A stretch of DNA of 41,673 bases, taken from positions 1 to 41,673 of the forward strand of contig JAJZIF010000001.1 of assembly GCA_021810735.1 (NCBI GenBank), in the 5' to 3' direction. Origin of the DNA: Acidobacteriota bacterium (lineage in GTDB: Bacteria > Acidobacteriota > Terriglobia > Terriglobales > Acidobacteriaceae). Position 1 is the first letter of the stretch; the number at the start of each line of letters is the position of its first letter. This document shows, piece by piece, positions 18,119 through 26,321 of the stretch. The notes under the pieces were generated by a model, which saw only the letters and a program-made list of their open reading frames with translations, had not been told where the DNA came from and did no database searches. The translations under genes and the position numbers were made by a program.

Positions 18119-20125
18119 TCACAGGTAGTAGTCAAAATCCTTTTCGGTCCGCACATGCTTCCTCACGCGGAACACATGGGCCGGCATCCGCTCTGGCGAC
18201 AACTCCACATAGTTGCTCGCCCCCTGCCACAGAAAAGCCTCGTCGGCCAGCAGGTCATACACCTCAAAACTCTCATGATCGCTCATCCCCAGCCCGTCCA
18301 GGTTCAGCATCACCCATCCTGACTGCGTATACACCGGATCCAGATTCACCACCGCCAGCACCGAATGCTCATCCTCCTCGCAGTTCTTGCTGTACGCAAT
18401 CAGGTACGGATTGTCCGTCGCATGGAACACCAGGTTTTCCATCCCCTGCAGCGCCCGTAACTCCCGGCGTGCGCGATTCAGCGTCTGCATCAGCCTTGAA
18501 AGCGGACGCTCCATATCCCACTCCCAGTGCCTCACCTCGTATTTCTCTGAGTGCAGATACTCTTCGCTTCCTCGGCACAGAGGCTTGTTCTCCGCTGCTT
18601 CATAGGCCGGCCCGTACACACCAAAATTGCTGGCAAGTGTCGCCGCCAGCACCAGCCGGCTCTTGAATGCGGGTAATCCGCTAATTTGCAACTGTTCTGG
18701 TAATATATCCGGCGTATTCGGCCAGAAGTTCGGACGCAGATACTCGCTCACATTGGTGCGCGTCAGCTCCGTCAGATATTCCGTCAGCTCTTCCTTCGTG
18801 TTGCGCCACGTAAAGTACGTATATGACTGCGTGAACCCGAGCTTCGCCAGCCGCTGCATCACCTTCGGTCGCGTAAACGCCTCTGACAGAAACAGCACAT
18901 CCGGATACGCTTCTTTCAATCCGCCAATGCACCACTCCCAGAAGGGAAACGACTTCGTGTGGGGATTGTCTACACGAAAAATCTTCACGCCCTGCTCAAT
19001 CCAGAACAGGAACACATCCTTCAATCCCTGCCATAGCGCCTGCCAGTCCTTGCTCTCAAAATCCAGCGGGTAAATGTCCTGATACTTCTTCGGCGGATTT
19101 TCGGCGTACTGAATCGTGCCATCGGCCCGATGCTTGAACCACGAAGGATGATCCCTCACCCACGGATGATCGGGCGCGCACTGGAACGCAATGTCCAACG
19201 CCATCTCCAACCCTAGGCGGTCAGCCTTCGCTCGCAGCCGCGCAAAATCCTCCAGTGTGCCCAGTTCGGGATGAATCGCCGTGTGACCGCCCTCCGCCGC
19301 GCCAATCGCCCATGGGCTCCCCACGTCGCCGTCGTCAGCTGTCACCGTGTTGTTCTTCCCCTTTCGAAAGCTCGCTCCAATCGGATGCACTGGCGGCAAA
19401 TACAGCACATCAAAGCCAAGCCCGGCTACATACTCCAGCCGCGCCTCTACGTCTTTGAATGTTCCATGCCGCCCCGGCTCGCCGGCCGTCGACCGCGGAA
19501 ACATTTCATACCAGCTCGAAAACACCGCCCGCTTCCGGTCCACCGTGACCATCAGCTCCCGCTCGTATCGGCTCATCAGTGTCTCATCCGGCAGCTCTTC
19601 CATCAGCGCCGCCAGATCTTCATCCAGCGCAACCTTCGTCGCCTCCGACCCTGCCGCAGTCAGCTCGCGCGCCCACGTCTGCAGCCGCTGCGCATCGCCC
19701 GCATCCCCGGCCCGTGCCACAGCCTGCTCCACCAGCATCGCGCCGTTCTTCAGCTCTACGGTGATCTCCTGATCCGCCGCAATCCGCTTCTCCAGATCGC
19801 TGCGCCATGTGCCGAAGTGGTCAATCACGCCCGCCACCGTATACGCGTAGCGGCCCATTTCCGTCACTGTGAACTCGCCTCGCCAGCGGTCATTCCCCAG
19901 CGGCGTCATCCTCACCCGCTGCCAATCGGCCGCTCCGTCGGCTTCTTTCCTGCGCGGAACCACCCGGTACAGCAGCCACGCCGCCACATGGTCGTGCCCA
20001 TCGGCAAAAATGTCTGCCTCCACGCGCACGCGATCTCCCACCACGCGCTTAATAGGGAAATGTCCTGCGTCGATCTCTGGATCGACCCCCTCAATCACAA
20101 CGCGCTTTCTTCCGTCCTGTCTCAC
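18119..20125 (-). CDS. glgE: Alpha-1,4-glucan:maltose-1-phosphate maltosyltransferase
   Basis: A 668-aa GH13_3 enzyme that adds maltosyl units from maltose 1-phosphate to alpha-1,4-glucans. An N-terminal beta-sandwich domain (about residues 1-110) and a helical insert (about 130-190) precede the catalytic barrel. The nucleophile D386 lies in KIFRVDNPHTKSF and the acid/base E415 in FLSEAFTRP, as in characterised GlgE. LYLPPVHPIG (241-250) is also typical. The start codon is GTG 20123-20125. It is the first gene of a four-gene operon; the branching enzyme GlgB is not in this window. The upstream region 20126-20283 shows no obvious promoter. Confidence 0.95.
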   Translation of the reverse strand: MRQDGRKRVVIEGVDPEIDAGHFPIKRVVGDRVRVEADIFADGHDHVAAWLLYRVVPRRKEADGAADWQRVRMTPLGNDRWRGEFTVTEMGRYAYTVAGVIDHFGTWRSDLEKRIAADQEITVELKNGAMLVEQAVARAGDAGDAQRLQTWARELTAAGSEATKVALDEDLAALMEELPDETLMSRYERELMVTVDRKRAVFSSWYEMFPRSTAGEPGRHGTFKDVEARLEYVAGLGFDVLYLPPVHPIGASFRKGKNNTVTADDGDVGSPWAIGAAEGGHTAIHPELGTLEDFARLRAKADRLGLEMALDIAFQCAPDHPWVRDHPSWFKHRADGTIQYAENPPKKYQDIYPLDFESKDWQALWQGLKDVFLFWIEQGVKIFRVDNPHTKSFPFWEWCIGGLKEAYPDVLFLSEAFTRPKVMQRLAKLGFTQSYTYFTWRNTKEELTEYLTELTRTNVSEYLRPNFWPNTPDILPEQLQISGLPAFKSRLVLAATLASNFGVYGPAYEAAENKPLCRGSEEYLHSEKYEVRHWEWDMERPLSRLMQTLNRARRELRALQGMENLVFHATDNPYLIAYSKNCEEDEHSVLAVVNLDPVYTQSGWVMLNLDGLGMSDHESFEVYDLLADEAFLWQGASNYVELSPERMPAHVFRVRKHVRTEKDFDYYL

Positions 20126-20283
20126 TGTTATCCCATGGTTGAATTTGGAGAGGCTGCCCGCCCCATCAACTCAGATGGCGCAAAAACAAAAAGAGGCCAC
20201 CTCCCACCATAAACGGATTCTCATCTATGGCTTCCGCTTCCGCGCTTGCGCCGGTCCGTTTACGCGAAACACTCGACACCAAA

Positions 20284-20311
20284 TCAAAAAGGCCGCCATG
20301 CTGGCGGCCTT
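20284..20311 (-). terminator. Rho-independent terminator of the family-2 glycosyltransferase gene
   Basis: A perfect 10-bp stem, AAGGCCGCCA (20289-20298) with TGGCGGCCTT (20302-20311), and a 3-nt loop. On the minus strand it is followed by TTTTTGATTT. It lies 29 bases past the glycosyltransferase stop codon and should separate that gene from glgE. A second weak hairpin with a T-run lies at about 20179-20203. Confidence 0.85.
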
Positions 20312-20339
20312 GTGTTCCTCTCTTCCAACTCACTTCAAC

Positions 20340-21326
20340 TTACTGTTCGTGCAGCAAATTCGGCTCCTCCGATGCGCGCAGCCGCACCAGCCGGTCCACG
20401 GCATACGGCGCGCGATGGTTGTTCATGTGGTAGTGCCGCACCTGCAGCTCGCCAAGCAGACCAATCGCAAGCATCTGGATTCCCGCAACGATCGCCACGG
20501 CCGCAATCACAAACAGAGGCCCATGATCGTCCATCACGTGCTGGCTTCCAGCCAGCTTCAGCCCCAGCAGCATCATCGAAATCGCACCGCCGCTCAAAAT
20601 ACCCAGTGAGCCCAGCCCTCCGAAAAAGTGCAGCGGCCGCGTCATGTACTTCAGCAAAAAACGAATCGTCATCAGGTCAAAGAAAACCCGAAACGTCCGC
20701 CCAATTCCATAGTGCGACTTACCCTTCTCGCGATGCACGTTCTTGATCGGAATCTCGCAGATGCTCGCCCCGTACCACGACGCCAGAGCCGGAATAAACC
20801 GGTGCATCTCCCCGTACAGAGGAATATTCTGGATCACTTCCCGCCGATATGCCTTGTACGTCGTGCCAAAATCGTGAATATCCACGCCCGAAAGCTTCGC
20901 CATCAGCCAGTTGGCACAGCGAGATGGAAACCGCCGCATCACAAAGTTATCAATGCGCTGCTTCCGCCAGCCGCTCACTACGTCGTACCCCTCTTCGAGC
21001 TTCTCCACAAAATTGGGAATCTCGTTCGGGTCGTGCTGCAGGTCCCCATCCATCGCCAGGATGAACTCGCCCGCCGCGTGATCGAACCCCGCTGCCAGCG
21101 CCGAGGTCTGCCCGAAGTTCCGCCGCAGCTTCACCACCAGCACGCGGCTGTCCACCGCGGCAATCTCCTCCAGCAGCTTGTAGGTGCGGTCGCGCGAGCC
21201 GTCATCCACAAACACCAGCTCAAAGCTGTCTCCCACCTGCTCCATCACGGCCTTCAGCTGGTCATAAAGAGCGGTTACATTTTCTTCTTCGTTGTGAAAT
21301 GGGACGACGATGGAATACTTCGGCAT
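20340..21326 (-). CDS. Family 2 glycosyltransferase, polyprenyl-phosphate sugar type
   Basis: A 328-aa membrane glycosyltransferase. The N-terminal GT-A domain opens with YSIVVPFHNEEENV (residues 4-17), has LVFVDDGSRDRT (37-48) and the metal motif DGD (93-95) followed by LQHDP. Two C-terminal transmembrane helices (about 230-255 and 270-295) end in a short cytoplasmic tail. This layout is that of DPM1/ArnC/GtrB-like enzymes that load a sugar onto undecaprenyl phosphate. The start at ATG 21324-21326 is preferred to one eight codons upstream, since TATAAT lies seven bases before it and the protein then starts right at the catalytic domain. It is monocistronic, with its own terminator. The sugar is unknown. 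Confidence 0.88.
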   Translation of the reverse strand: MPKYSIVVPFHNEEENVTALYDQLKAVMEQVGDSFELVFVDDGSRDRTYKLLEEIAAVDSRVLVVKLRRNFGQTSALAAGFDHAAGEFILAMDGDLQHDPNEIPNFVEKLEEGYDVVSGWRKQRIDNFVMRRFPSRCANWLMAKLSGVDIHDFGTTYKAYRREVIQNIPLYGEMHRFIPALASWYGASICEIPIKNVHREKGKSHYGIGRTFRVFFDLMTIRFLLKYMTRPLHFFGGLGSLGILSGGAISMMLLGLKLAGSQHVMDDHGPLFVIAAVAIVAGIQMLAIGLLGELQVRHYHMNNHRAPYAVDRLVRLRASEEPNLLHEQ

Positions 21327-21333
21327 GGTATTG

Positions 21334-21339
21334 ATTATA
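21334..21339 (-). promoter_or_regulatory. -10 element giving a leaderless transcript of the glycosyltransferase gene
   Basis: A perfect TATAAT on the minus strand, seven bases before the ATG at 21324-21326. A transcript would start at about the start codon. No ribosome-binding site is present. The -35 is weak (CACAGC, spacing 17). Confidence 0.5.
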
Positions 21340-21561
21340 GTGCGCGGCACATGAGCGCTGTGAGAAAAATACGGCGGTTACGCACTCCGCAATAGCACTC
21401 CAGGCATCACTCGCCTCACTCACTAAACCCCGCAGCAACAGCCATATACCAGCCCCACACTCTGCTCGCCGCTGCCCTGAACGCGTGCCGCAGAAGCGCC
21501 GCGATCATTTGCCGCGGCGTCCGGCAGCCATCCTTGGCCCGACGCGAATCAAGCGTGCAGG

Positions 21562-22653
21562 CTACATCTTCGCAATCTCTTCCACCGCAATCTGCGCCGC
21601 CTGCTCGCACATCGCGCGATCCACATTCCGGTGCGTCACAAACCGCACGGCGTGCGGACCCACCGGACTCGCCACCACCCCGCGCTGCTTCAGACTTGCC
21701 ACCAGCGCTGCAGCATCACCCTGCCCGTGCAGCGAAAAAATCACAATGTTCGTCTGGACTGCCGCCAGATCCAGCTCTACCTGCTTCAAATCCGCAATCT
21801 GCTCGGCCAGCAGTCGCGCATTGGCATGGTCCTCGTGCAGCCGCTTCGGCATCTCGTCAAGCGCGATCAGCCCCGCTGCTGCCAGCACACCTGCCTGCCG
21901 CATTCCGCCGCCCAGCATCTTCCGCACCGAACGCGCCCGGTCTATTAGCTCGCGGCTGCCCACCAGCATCGAACCCACCGGCGCGCTCAGCCCCTTCGAC
22001 AGGCAAAACATCACCGTATCGAATCCCCGCGTCAGTTCCCTCACAGAAATTCCCAGGGCCACCGACGCGTTGAACACCCGCGCCCCATCCAGATGCACCG
22101 GAATCCCCGCATCCTTCGCGCCCGCCCAGATTTCCTCCATCACATCCAGCGGAGTCACCGTCCCGCCCGCCATATTGTGCGTGTTTTCGAGCGAAATCAG
22201 CCCCGTCTGCGCCCGGTAATACAGTTTCGGAGAAAGCGCCGTCTTAATCTGCGCCCACGTCAGCACGCCCCGCTCGGCCGCCACGGTCCGCAAATGGCAG
22301 CCGCTGAACGCCGACGCCATCGCCATCTCCCAGTCCACAATGTGCGCCCGCGCCTCGCATACCACTTCCTGCCCATGTCGCGTGTGCAGATGGATCGCCG
22401 TCTGGTTCCCCATCGTCCCCGTCGGCACAAAAATCGCCGCCTCGCGACCAAACACCGCCGCCGCGCGCGCCTCCAGCCGATTCACCGTGGGGTCTTCGCC
22501 ATACACGTCATCGCCCAGCTCGGCCGTTGCCATCGCATTCCACATCTCCGGCGTCGGCACCGTCACCGTATCGCTGCGCAAGTCAATCATGGCAGGGGTT
22601 TTCGCATTCATCTCTGCAGAATTTTCAGCACTCGTAACGGTCATCGCACACAT
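21562..22653 (-). CDS. ltaE: Low-specificity L-threonine aldolase
   Basis: A 363-aa PLP enzyme of the beta-eliminating lyase fold that cleaves L-threonine or allo-threonine to glycine and acetaldehyde. Visible are IDLRSDTVTVPTPEM near residue 23, D-D-V-Y-G-E-D-P-T (48-56), the cofactor aspartate D189 in HLDGARV, and the probable PLP lysine K220 in FCLSKGLSAP. Length is normal. ATG 22651-22653 has AGGA seven bases upstream; an internal methionine (residue 15 or 22) might be the true start. It lies 33 bases after hemW on the same strand, probably co-transcribed. Confidence 0.9.
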   Translation of the reverse strand: MCAMTVTSAENSAEMNAKTPAMIDLRSDTVTVPTPEMWNAMATAELGDDVYGEDPTVNRLEARAAAVFGREAAIFVPTGTMGNQTAIHLHTRHGQEVVCEARAHIVDWEMAMASAFSGCHLRTVAAERGVLTWAQIKTALSPKLYYRAQTGLISLENTHNMAGGTVTPLDVMEEIWAGAKDAGIPVHLDGARVFNASVALGISVRELTRGFDTVMFCLSKGLSAPVGSMLVGSRELIDRARSVRKMLGGGMRQAGVLAAAGLIALDEMPKRLHEDHANARLLAEQIADLKQVELDLAAVQTNIVIFSLHGQGDAAALVASLKQRGVVASPVGPHAVRFVTHRNVDRAMCEQAAQIAVEEIAKM

Positions 22654-22686
22654 GTCCTCATCCTATCCAATCGAATGGGCTCCCAA

Positions 22687-23871
22687 TCAACCTTCAACCC
22701 CCACTTTTAGGAAGCGTTCGAACACCTCATTCGAAAGCAGCCGTCCCCGCATCGTCAGCGCCACACGCCCTGCATTGCGCGTCACCAACCCTTCCGCCGC
22801 CAGCTCTGCCACCACCGGCTCAAACTCCGCCACCGCAGCCACCCCAAACTCCTCCCGGAGCGCGGCCAACTCCACACCCTGATTCACCCGCAGGCCCAGG
22901 AACCACGCTTCCTCCATCTCCTGCTCGCGGGTCAGCGGCTCCGGCCGCTCCCATCCAGGCGCCATCAAATACGGCTCCAGCCCATCCGTCGTTGCAAACC
23001 GCATCGCCTGTCCCAGCCGACCCCGCAGCATCGAGTGCGCATCCACGCCCACGCCCAGATATGGTTTGCGCTCCCAGTACTTCCGGTTATGCCGCGACTG
23101 CCTTCCCTCGTCCGCAAAATTCGAAATCTCGTACTGCCGCAACCCCATCCCCGCCAGTGCCGCAACCGCCTCCTCATACATCTCCACAATCGCGTCCTCA
23201 CCCGGAACCAGCCCGGCGCCATACCTCACGCCGCCCGCCAGCATCTCCGCGCCCAGCTTCGACTCGTCATCCACCTCCAGCATGTACACGCTTGCGTGCC
23301 CCACACCCGTCTCGCCCAGCGCCGCCAATGATTCCCGCCAGCTCGCCCGCGTCTGTCCCGGCAATCCTGCCAGCAGATCGATGCTGATGTCCCTGACTCC
23401 CACCGCCCTTACCCGGGCCACATCCGCAAACACATCCCGCCGCGAATGCAGCCGTCCCGTCGCATGCGCCTCGGCATCCACAAACGACTGCACGCCAAAA
23501 CTCACGCGATTCACGCCACACTCCGCCATCGCCGCCAGCGTCTCGTCCGATAAATGCGCCGGAGCCGCCTCAAACGTCACCTCCGCCGTCGGCACCACCG
23601 CAAACTCCCGCCGAATCGCACCCATTACCCGCCGTACCAGTTCGCCCGGCAGCAGCGAGGGCGTCCCGCCGCCAAAGTAGACGCTATCCACCGCCTCCGG
23701 CAGCACCGCACCCCACTCCGACCCGCACTTACGCGCCGCCACCAGGTCCGCCTCCAGCCGCGCCACATACTGCTCCATATAGCTCGCGGGAAACACCCCC
23801 GAAGCAAAGTTGCAGAACGTGCACTTCGACCGGCAAAACGGAATCGACAGGTAAAGCCCCAGCATCTCCAT
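22687..23871 (-). CDS. hemW: Radical SAM heme chaperone HemW
   Basis: A 394-aa radical SAM protein. The [4Fe-4S] motif C-x3-C-x2-C is at residues 13, 17 and 20 (PFCRSKCTFCNF), and YFGGGTPSLL (about 68-77) follows. The C-terminal HemW domain carries Y-E-I-S-N-F and a winged-helix-like end. HemW-type proteins bind heme and deliver it to respiratory enzymes; older annotation as oxygen-independent coproporphyrinogen oxidase is less likely, since the extra catalytic features of HemN are not seen. Start ATG 23869-23871 is uncertain; the second methionine (23863-23865) also fits. It is divergent from the ABC exporter, with 85 bases between, and upstream of ltaE. Confidence 0.9.
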   Translation of the reverse strand: MEMLGLYLSIPFCRSKCTFCNFASGVFPASYMEQYVARLEADLVAARKCGSEWGAVLPEAVDSVYFGGGTPSLLPGELVRRVMGAIRREFAVVPTAEVTFEAAPAHLSDETLAAMAECGVNRVSFGVQSFVDAEAHATGRLHSRRDVFADVARVRAVGVRDISIDLLAGLPGQTRASWRESLAALGETGVGHASVYMLEVDDESKLGAEMLAGGVRYGAGLVPGEDAIVEMYEEAVAALAGMGLRQYEISNFADEGRQSRHNRKYWERKPYLGVGVDAHSMLRGRLGQAMRFATTDGLEPYLMAPGWERPEPLTREQEMEEAWFLGLRVNQGVELAALREEFGVAAVAEFEPVVAELAAEGLVTRNAGRVALTMRGRLLSNEVFERFLKVGVEG

Positions 23872-23956
23872 CTATAGTTGATTCTCGCACTGGACTGGCC
23901 CCTGCCCGCATCCCACCTTCACCCTGGCAACGCCGTTAAAATAAAAGAGCTCGCTT

Positions 23957-25993
23957 ATGCCATCCAAGGAAGACAAAAAGGCCGATCAAAGCACCACGCC
24001 GGCGCAGCCTGCCCCGGCCAAACCCGCTCAGCAGGAAGACGACGTCGTCGGCAAAGCCTATGACAGCCGCCTCATGGCTCGCCTGCTCACCTATCTTCGC
24101 CCTTACAAGTGGGTGGCTTTCATCTCCATCGTCGCGGTCATCCTCAAGTCTGCCTCAGACATCCTCGGCCCCTACCTCACCATGGTCGCCGTCGATCTTT
24201 ACCTCGCCCCGGCCATGGAGAAAACCGCCAGGGCCAAAGCCGCGCTCGCGCAGCTCGGCATCAGCAAGCATCCCTTTCTGGGCCATCGACTCAGCCACGA
24301 TCCCTGGCAGGGCGTCACGCAGCTCGCTCTCATCTTCATCGGTTCGCTGCTCTTCAGCTACGTCCTTGAGGCCCTCCAGACCTACCTCATCCAATGGGCC
24401 GGCCAGAGGGTCATGTTTGACATGCGCCGGCAAATCTTCCGCCACCTGCAGCAAATGGACGTCGCCTTCTACGACCGCCATCCTGTCGGCCGCCTCGTCA
24501 CTCGCCTCACCAACGACGTCGACGCTCTCAACGAGATGTTCACCTCCGGCGTTTTTGCCATCTTCGAGGATGTCTTTGTCCTCGCCGGCATCGTCATCGT
24601 CATGCTTCGCATGAGCTGGTGGCTCGCGCTCATCGCTTTTTCGGTCCTGCCCTTTATCCTGCTTGTCACTCGCATCTTCCGCCACTACGTCCGCGACTCC
24701 TACCGCCGCATCCGCGTCGCCCTCGCCCGCATCAACTCCTACTCGCAGGAGCACGTCAGCGGCATGTCCATCGTGCAGCTCTTCAACCGCGAAGAGCCCG
24801 CCTATCGCAGCTTCGAATCCATCAACGGCAAGTACCTTGAGGCCTTCAAGGATGCCATCCTCGCCTACGCCCTCTACTACCCCGCCGTCGAAATCCTCAG
24901 CTCGCTCGCCATCGCCCTCATCATCTGGCGTGGCGGCTTCGGCGTCCTTCATGGCGTCGTCCTGCTCGGCGTCCTCGTCGCCTTCATCCAGTACGCACAG
25001 CGCTTTTTCCGCCCCATTCAGGACCTCAGCGAAAAATACAACATCCTCCAGGCCGCCATGGCCGCCAGTGAGCGCGTCTTCAAGCTCCTCGACACCCAGC
25101 CGGAAATCGTCTCGCCGCCCAGCCCCGTCCCCGGCGACGGTTCAGGCCGCATCGAATTCCGCGATGTCTGGTTCACCTACCAGCGCCTCACCCCTGATCA
25201 ACAGGAACGCATCGCCCAGGCAACCGCTGCCGAACTCGAGGCCATGGACGACGTCGAGTGGATCCTTCGCGGCGTCTCCTTCACCATCGAACCCAACCAG
25301 ACTGCGGCCATCGTGGGCCATACCGGTGCCGGCAAGACTACCATCACCGGCCTCATGATGCGCTTTTATGACATCCAGCACGGCCGCGTCCTCGTCAACG
25401 GCGTCGACGTCCGTGAACAGGACCTCACCCTCCTTCGCCAGAACTTCGGCGTCGTCCTCCAGGATCCATTTCTCTTCAGCGGCACCATCGCCGACAACAT
25501 TCGCCTTGGCACGGAAAACATCTCCGACGATCAGCTCCGCTTCGCCGCCCAGCAGGTCAACGTCGACGAATTCATCGAAACCCTCCCCGCGCAATATCAG
25601 GAAATGCTCCGCGAACGCGGCAATAGTCTCTCCACCGGCCAGAAGCAGCTCATCAACTTCGCCCGCGCCCTTGCCCACAATCCCCGCATCCTCATCCTCG
25701 ACGAAGCCACGTCCTCCGTCGATACGGACACCGAACTCCGCGTCCGCACCGCGCTCGAGCGCATGGTCGAAGACCGCACCTCCGTTGTCGTCGCCCACAG
25801 GCTCTCCACCGTCCAGCGAGCCGACCTCATTCTCGTCATGCACCGCGGCCATCTGCGCGAAATCGGCACGCACCAGCAACTGCTCGCGATGCATGGACTC
25901 TATTGGAAACTGTATCAGTTACAATATAAAGATCAGGAACTCTCCGCCGCGCCGCGCAACCTCACACCCTCCCTCGCCCTCGGCACGGATTAG
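23957..25993 (+). CDS. Type I ABC exporter (fused permease and ATPase)
   Basis: A 678-aa half-transporter of the MsbA/LmrA-like exporter class. An N-terminal acidic/lysine-rich cytoplasmic tail (about residues 1-35) is followed by a six-helix membrane domain (about 45-370) and an ATPase. The Walker A is GHTGAGKTT (K460), the signature LSTGQKQ (558-564, with T in place of the usual G), and Walker B ILILDEATSSVD with D582 and E583. The H-loop VAHRLST follows. The A-loop tyrosine Y408 is followed by an insert of about 26 residues before the next strand. It would work as a homodimer or with a partner exporting lipids or drugs; the substrate is unknown. The stop codon TAG lies inside a palindromic element. 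Confidence 0.88.
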   Translation: MPSKEDKKADQSTTPAQPAPAKPAQQEDDVVGKAYDSRLMARLLTYLRPYKWVAFISIVAVILKSASDILGPYLTMVAVDLYLAPAMEKTARAKAALAQLGISKHPFLGHRLSHDPWQGVTQLALIFIGSLLFSYVLEALQTYLIQWAGQRVMFDMRRQIFRHLQQMDVAFYDRHPVGRLVTRLTNDVDALNEMFTSGVFAIFEDVFVLAGIVIVMLRMSWWLALIAFSVLPFILLVTRIFRHYVRDSYRRIRVALARINSYSQEHVSGMSIVQLFNREEPAYRSFESINGKYLEAFKDAILAYALYYPAVEILSSLAIALIIWRGGFGVLHGVVLLGVLVAFIQYAQRFFRPIQDLSEKYNILQAAMAASERVFKLLDTQPEIVSPPSPVPGDGSGRIEFRDVWFTYQRLTPDQQERIAQATAAELEAMDDVEWILRGVSFTIEPNQTAAIVGHTGAGKTTITGLMMRFYDIQHGRVLVNGVDVREQDLTLLRQNFGVVLQDPFLFSGTIADNIRLGTENISDDQLRFAAQQVNVDEFIETLPAQYQEMLRERGNSLSTGQKQLINFARALAHNPRILILDEATSSVDTDTELRVRTALERMVEDRTSVVVAHRLSTVQRADLILVMHRGHLREIGTHQQLLAMHGLYWKLYQLQYKDQELSAAPRNLTPSLALGTD

Positions 25994-26108
25994 AGCATTT
26001 TCCCTCTTCCTGTGAACTTTCTGAATTCAACCAAGCGCAGCTTTTCTTAACGGAAAAGCTGCGTCAGCATTCTCTCTCCGGTCTGCATCAATAGGGGAAA
26101 TGCTCTAA
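25990..26108. repeat. MITE-like palindromic element with concentric inverted repeats
   Basis: Outer arms TTAGAGCATTTTCCC (25990-26004) and GGGGAAATGCTCTAA (26094-26108) are inverted with one mismatch in 15. An inner perfect 11-bp hairpin, CGCAGCTTTTC (26036-26046) with GAAAAGCTGCG (26053-26063), has the same centre at about 26049. The element can be read as GAGCAT...ATGCTC flanked by TA, the usual target duplication of IS630/mariner-type elements. It overlaps the stop codon (TAG 25991-25993) of the ABC exporter gene. The remaining bases to the next gene (26109-26307) show nothing clear. Confidence 0.6.
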
Positions 26109-26307
26109 TACGCCCGCTTCGAACTCCTTGGAATTCCTCATTTCGTCGGTGGTGCGCTCACCATCCGGAGAGCGAACGTAGCTGGGAAACCCGCAGTACT
26201 CTTCGCCTCCCCAAAAGCCCGCCGGCGTCAGTCAGCAATTCAGACAATCGTTTGTCAAAAAATCAGGTAACACACGAATCTACAAGCCAAACGTTGTCCT
26301 TTCGCGG

Positions 26308-26313
26308 TATAAC
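26308..26313 (+). promoter_or_regulatory. Possible -10 element of the GH16 gene
   Basis: TATAAC ends eight bases before ATG 26322, again implying a leaderless or near-leaderless transcript. It overlaps an 8-bp palindrome TAACGTTA (26310-26317) that might be a repressor half-site cluster. No ribosome-binding site is present. Confidence 0.35.
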
Positions 26314-26321
26314 GTTACCCG

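Noticed and set aside
21497..21519. CGCCGCG/CGCGGCG hairpin after the threonine aldolase gene as a terminator
   Set aside because: The 7-bp stem is convincing, but no T-tract follows on either strand and GC-rich palindromes are common by chance here.
22687..23871. Oxygen-independent coproporphyrinogen III oxidase (HemN)
   Set aside because: Length, the PFCRSKCTFCNF start and C-terminal motifs fit HemW; the additional HemN N-terminal residues are absent.
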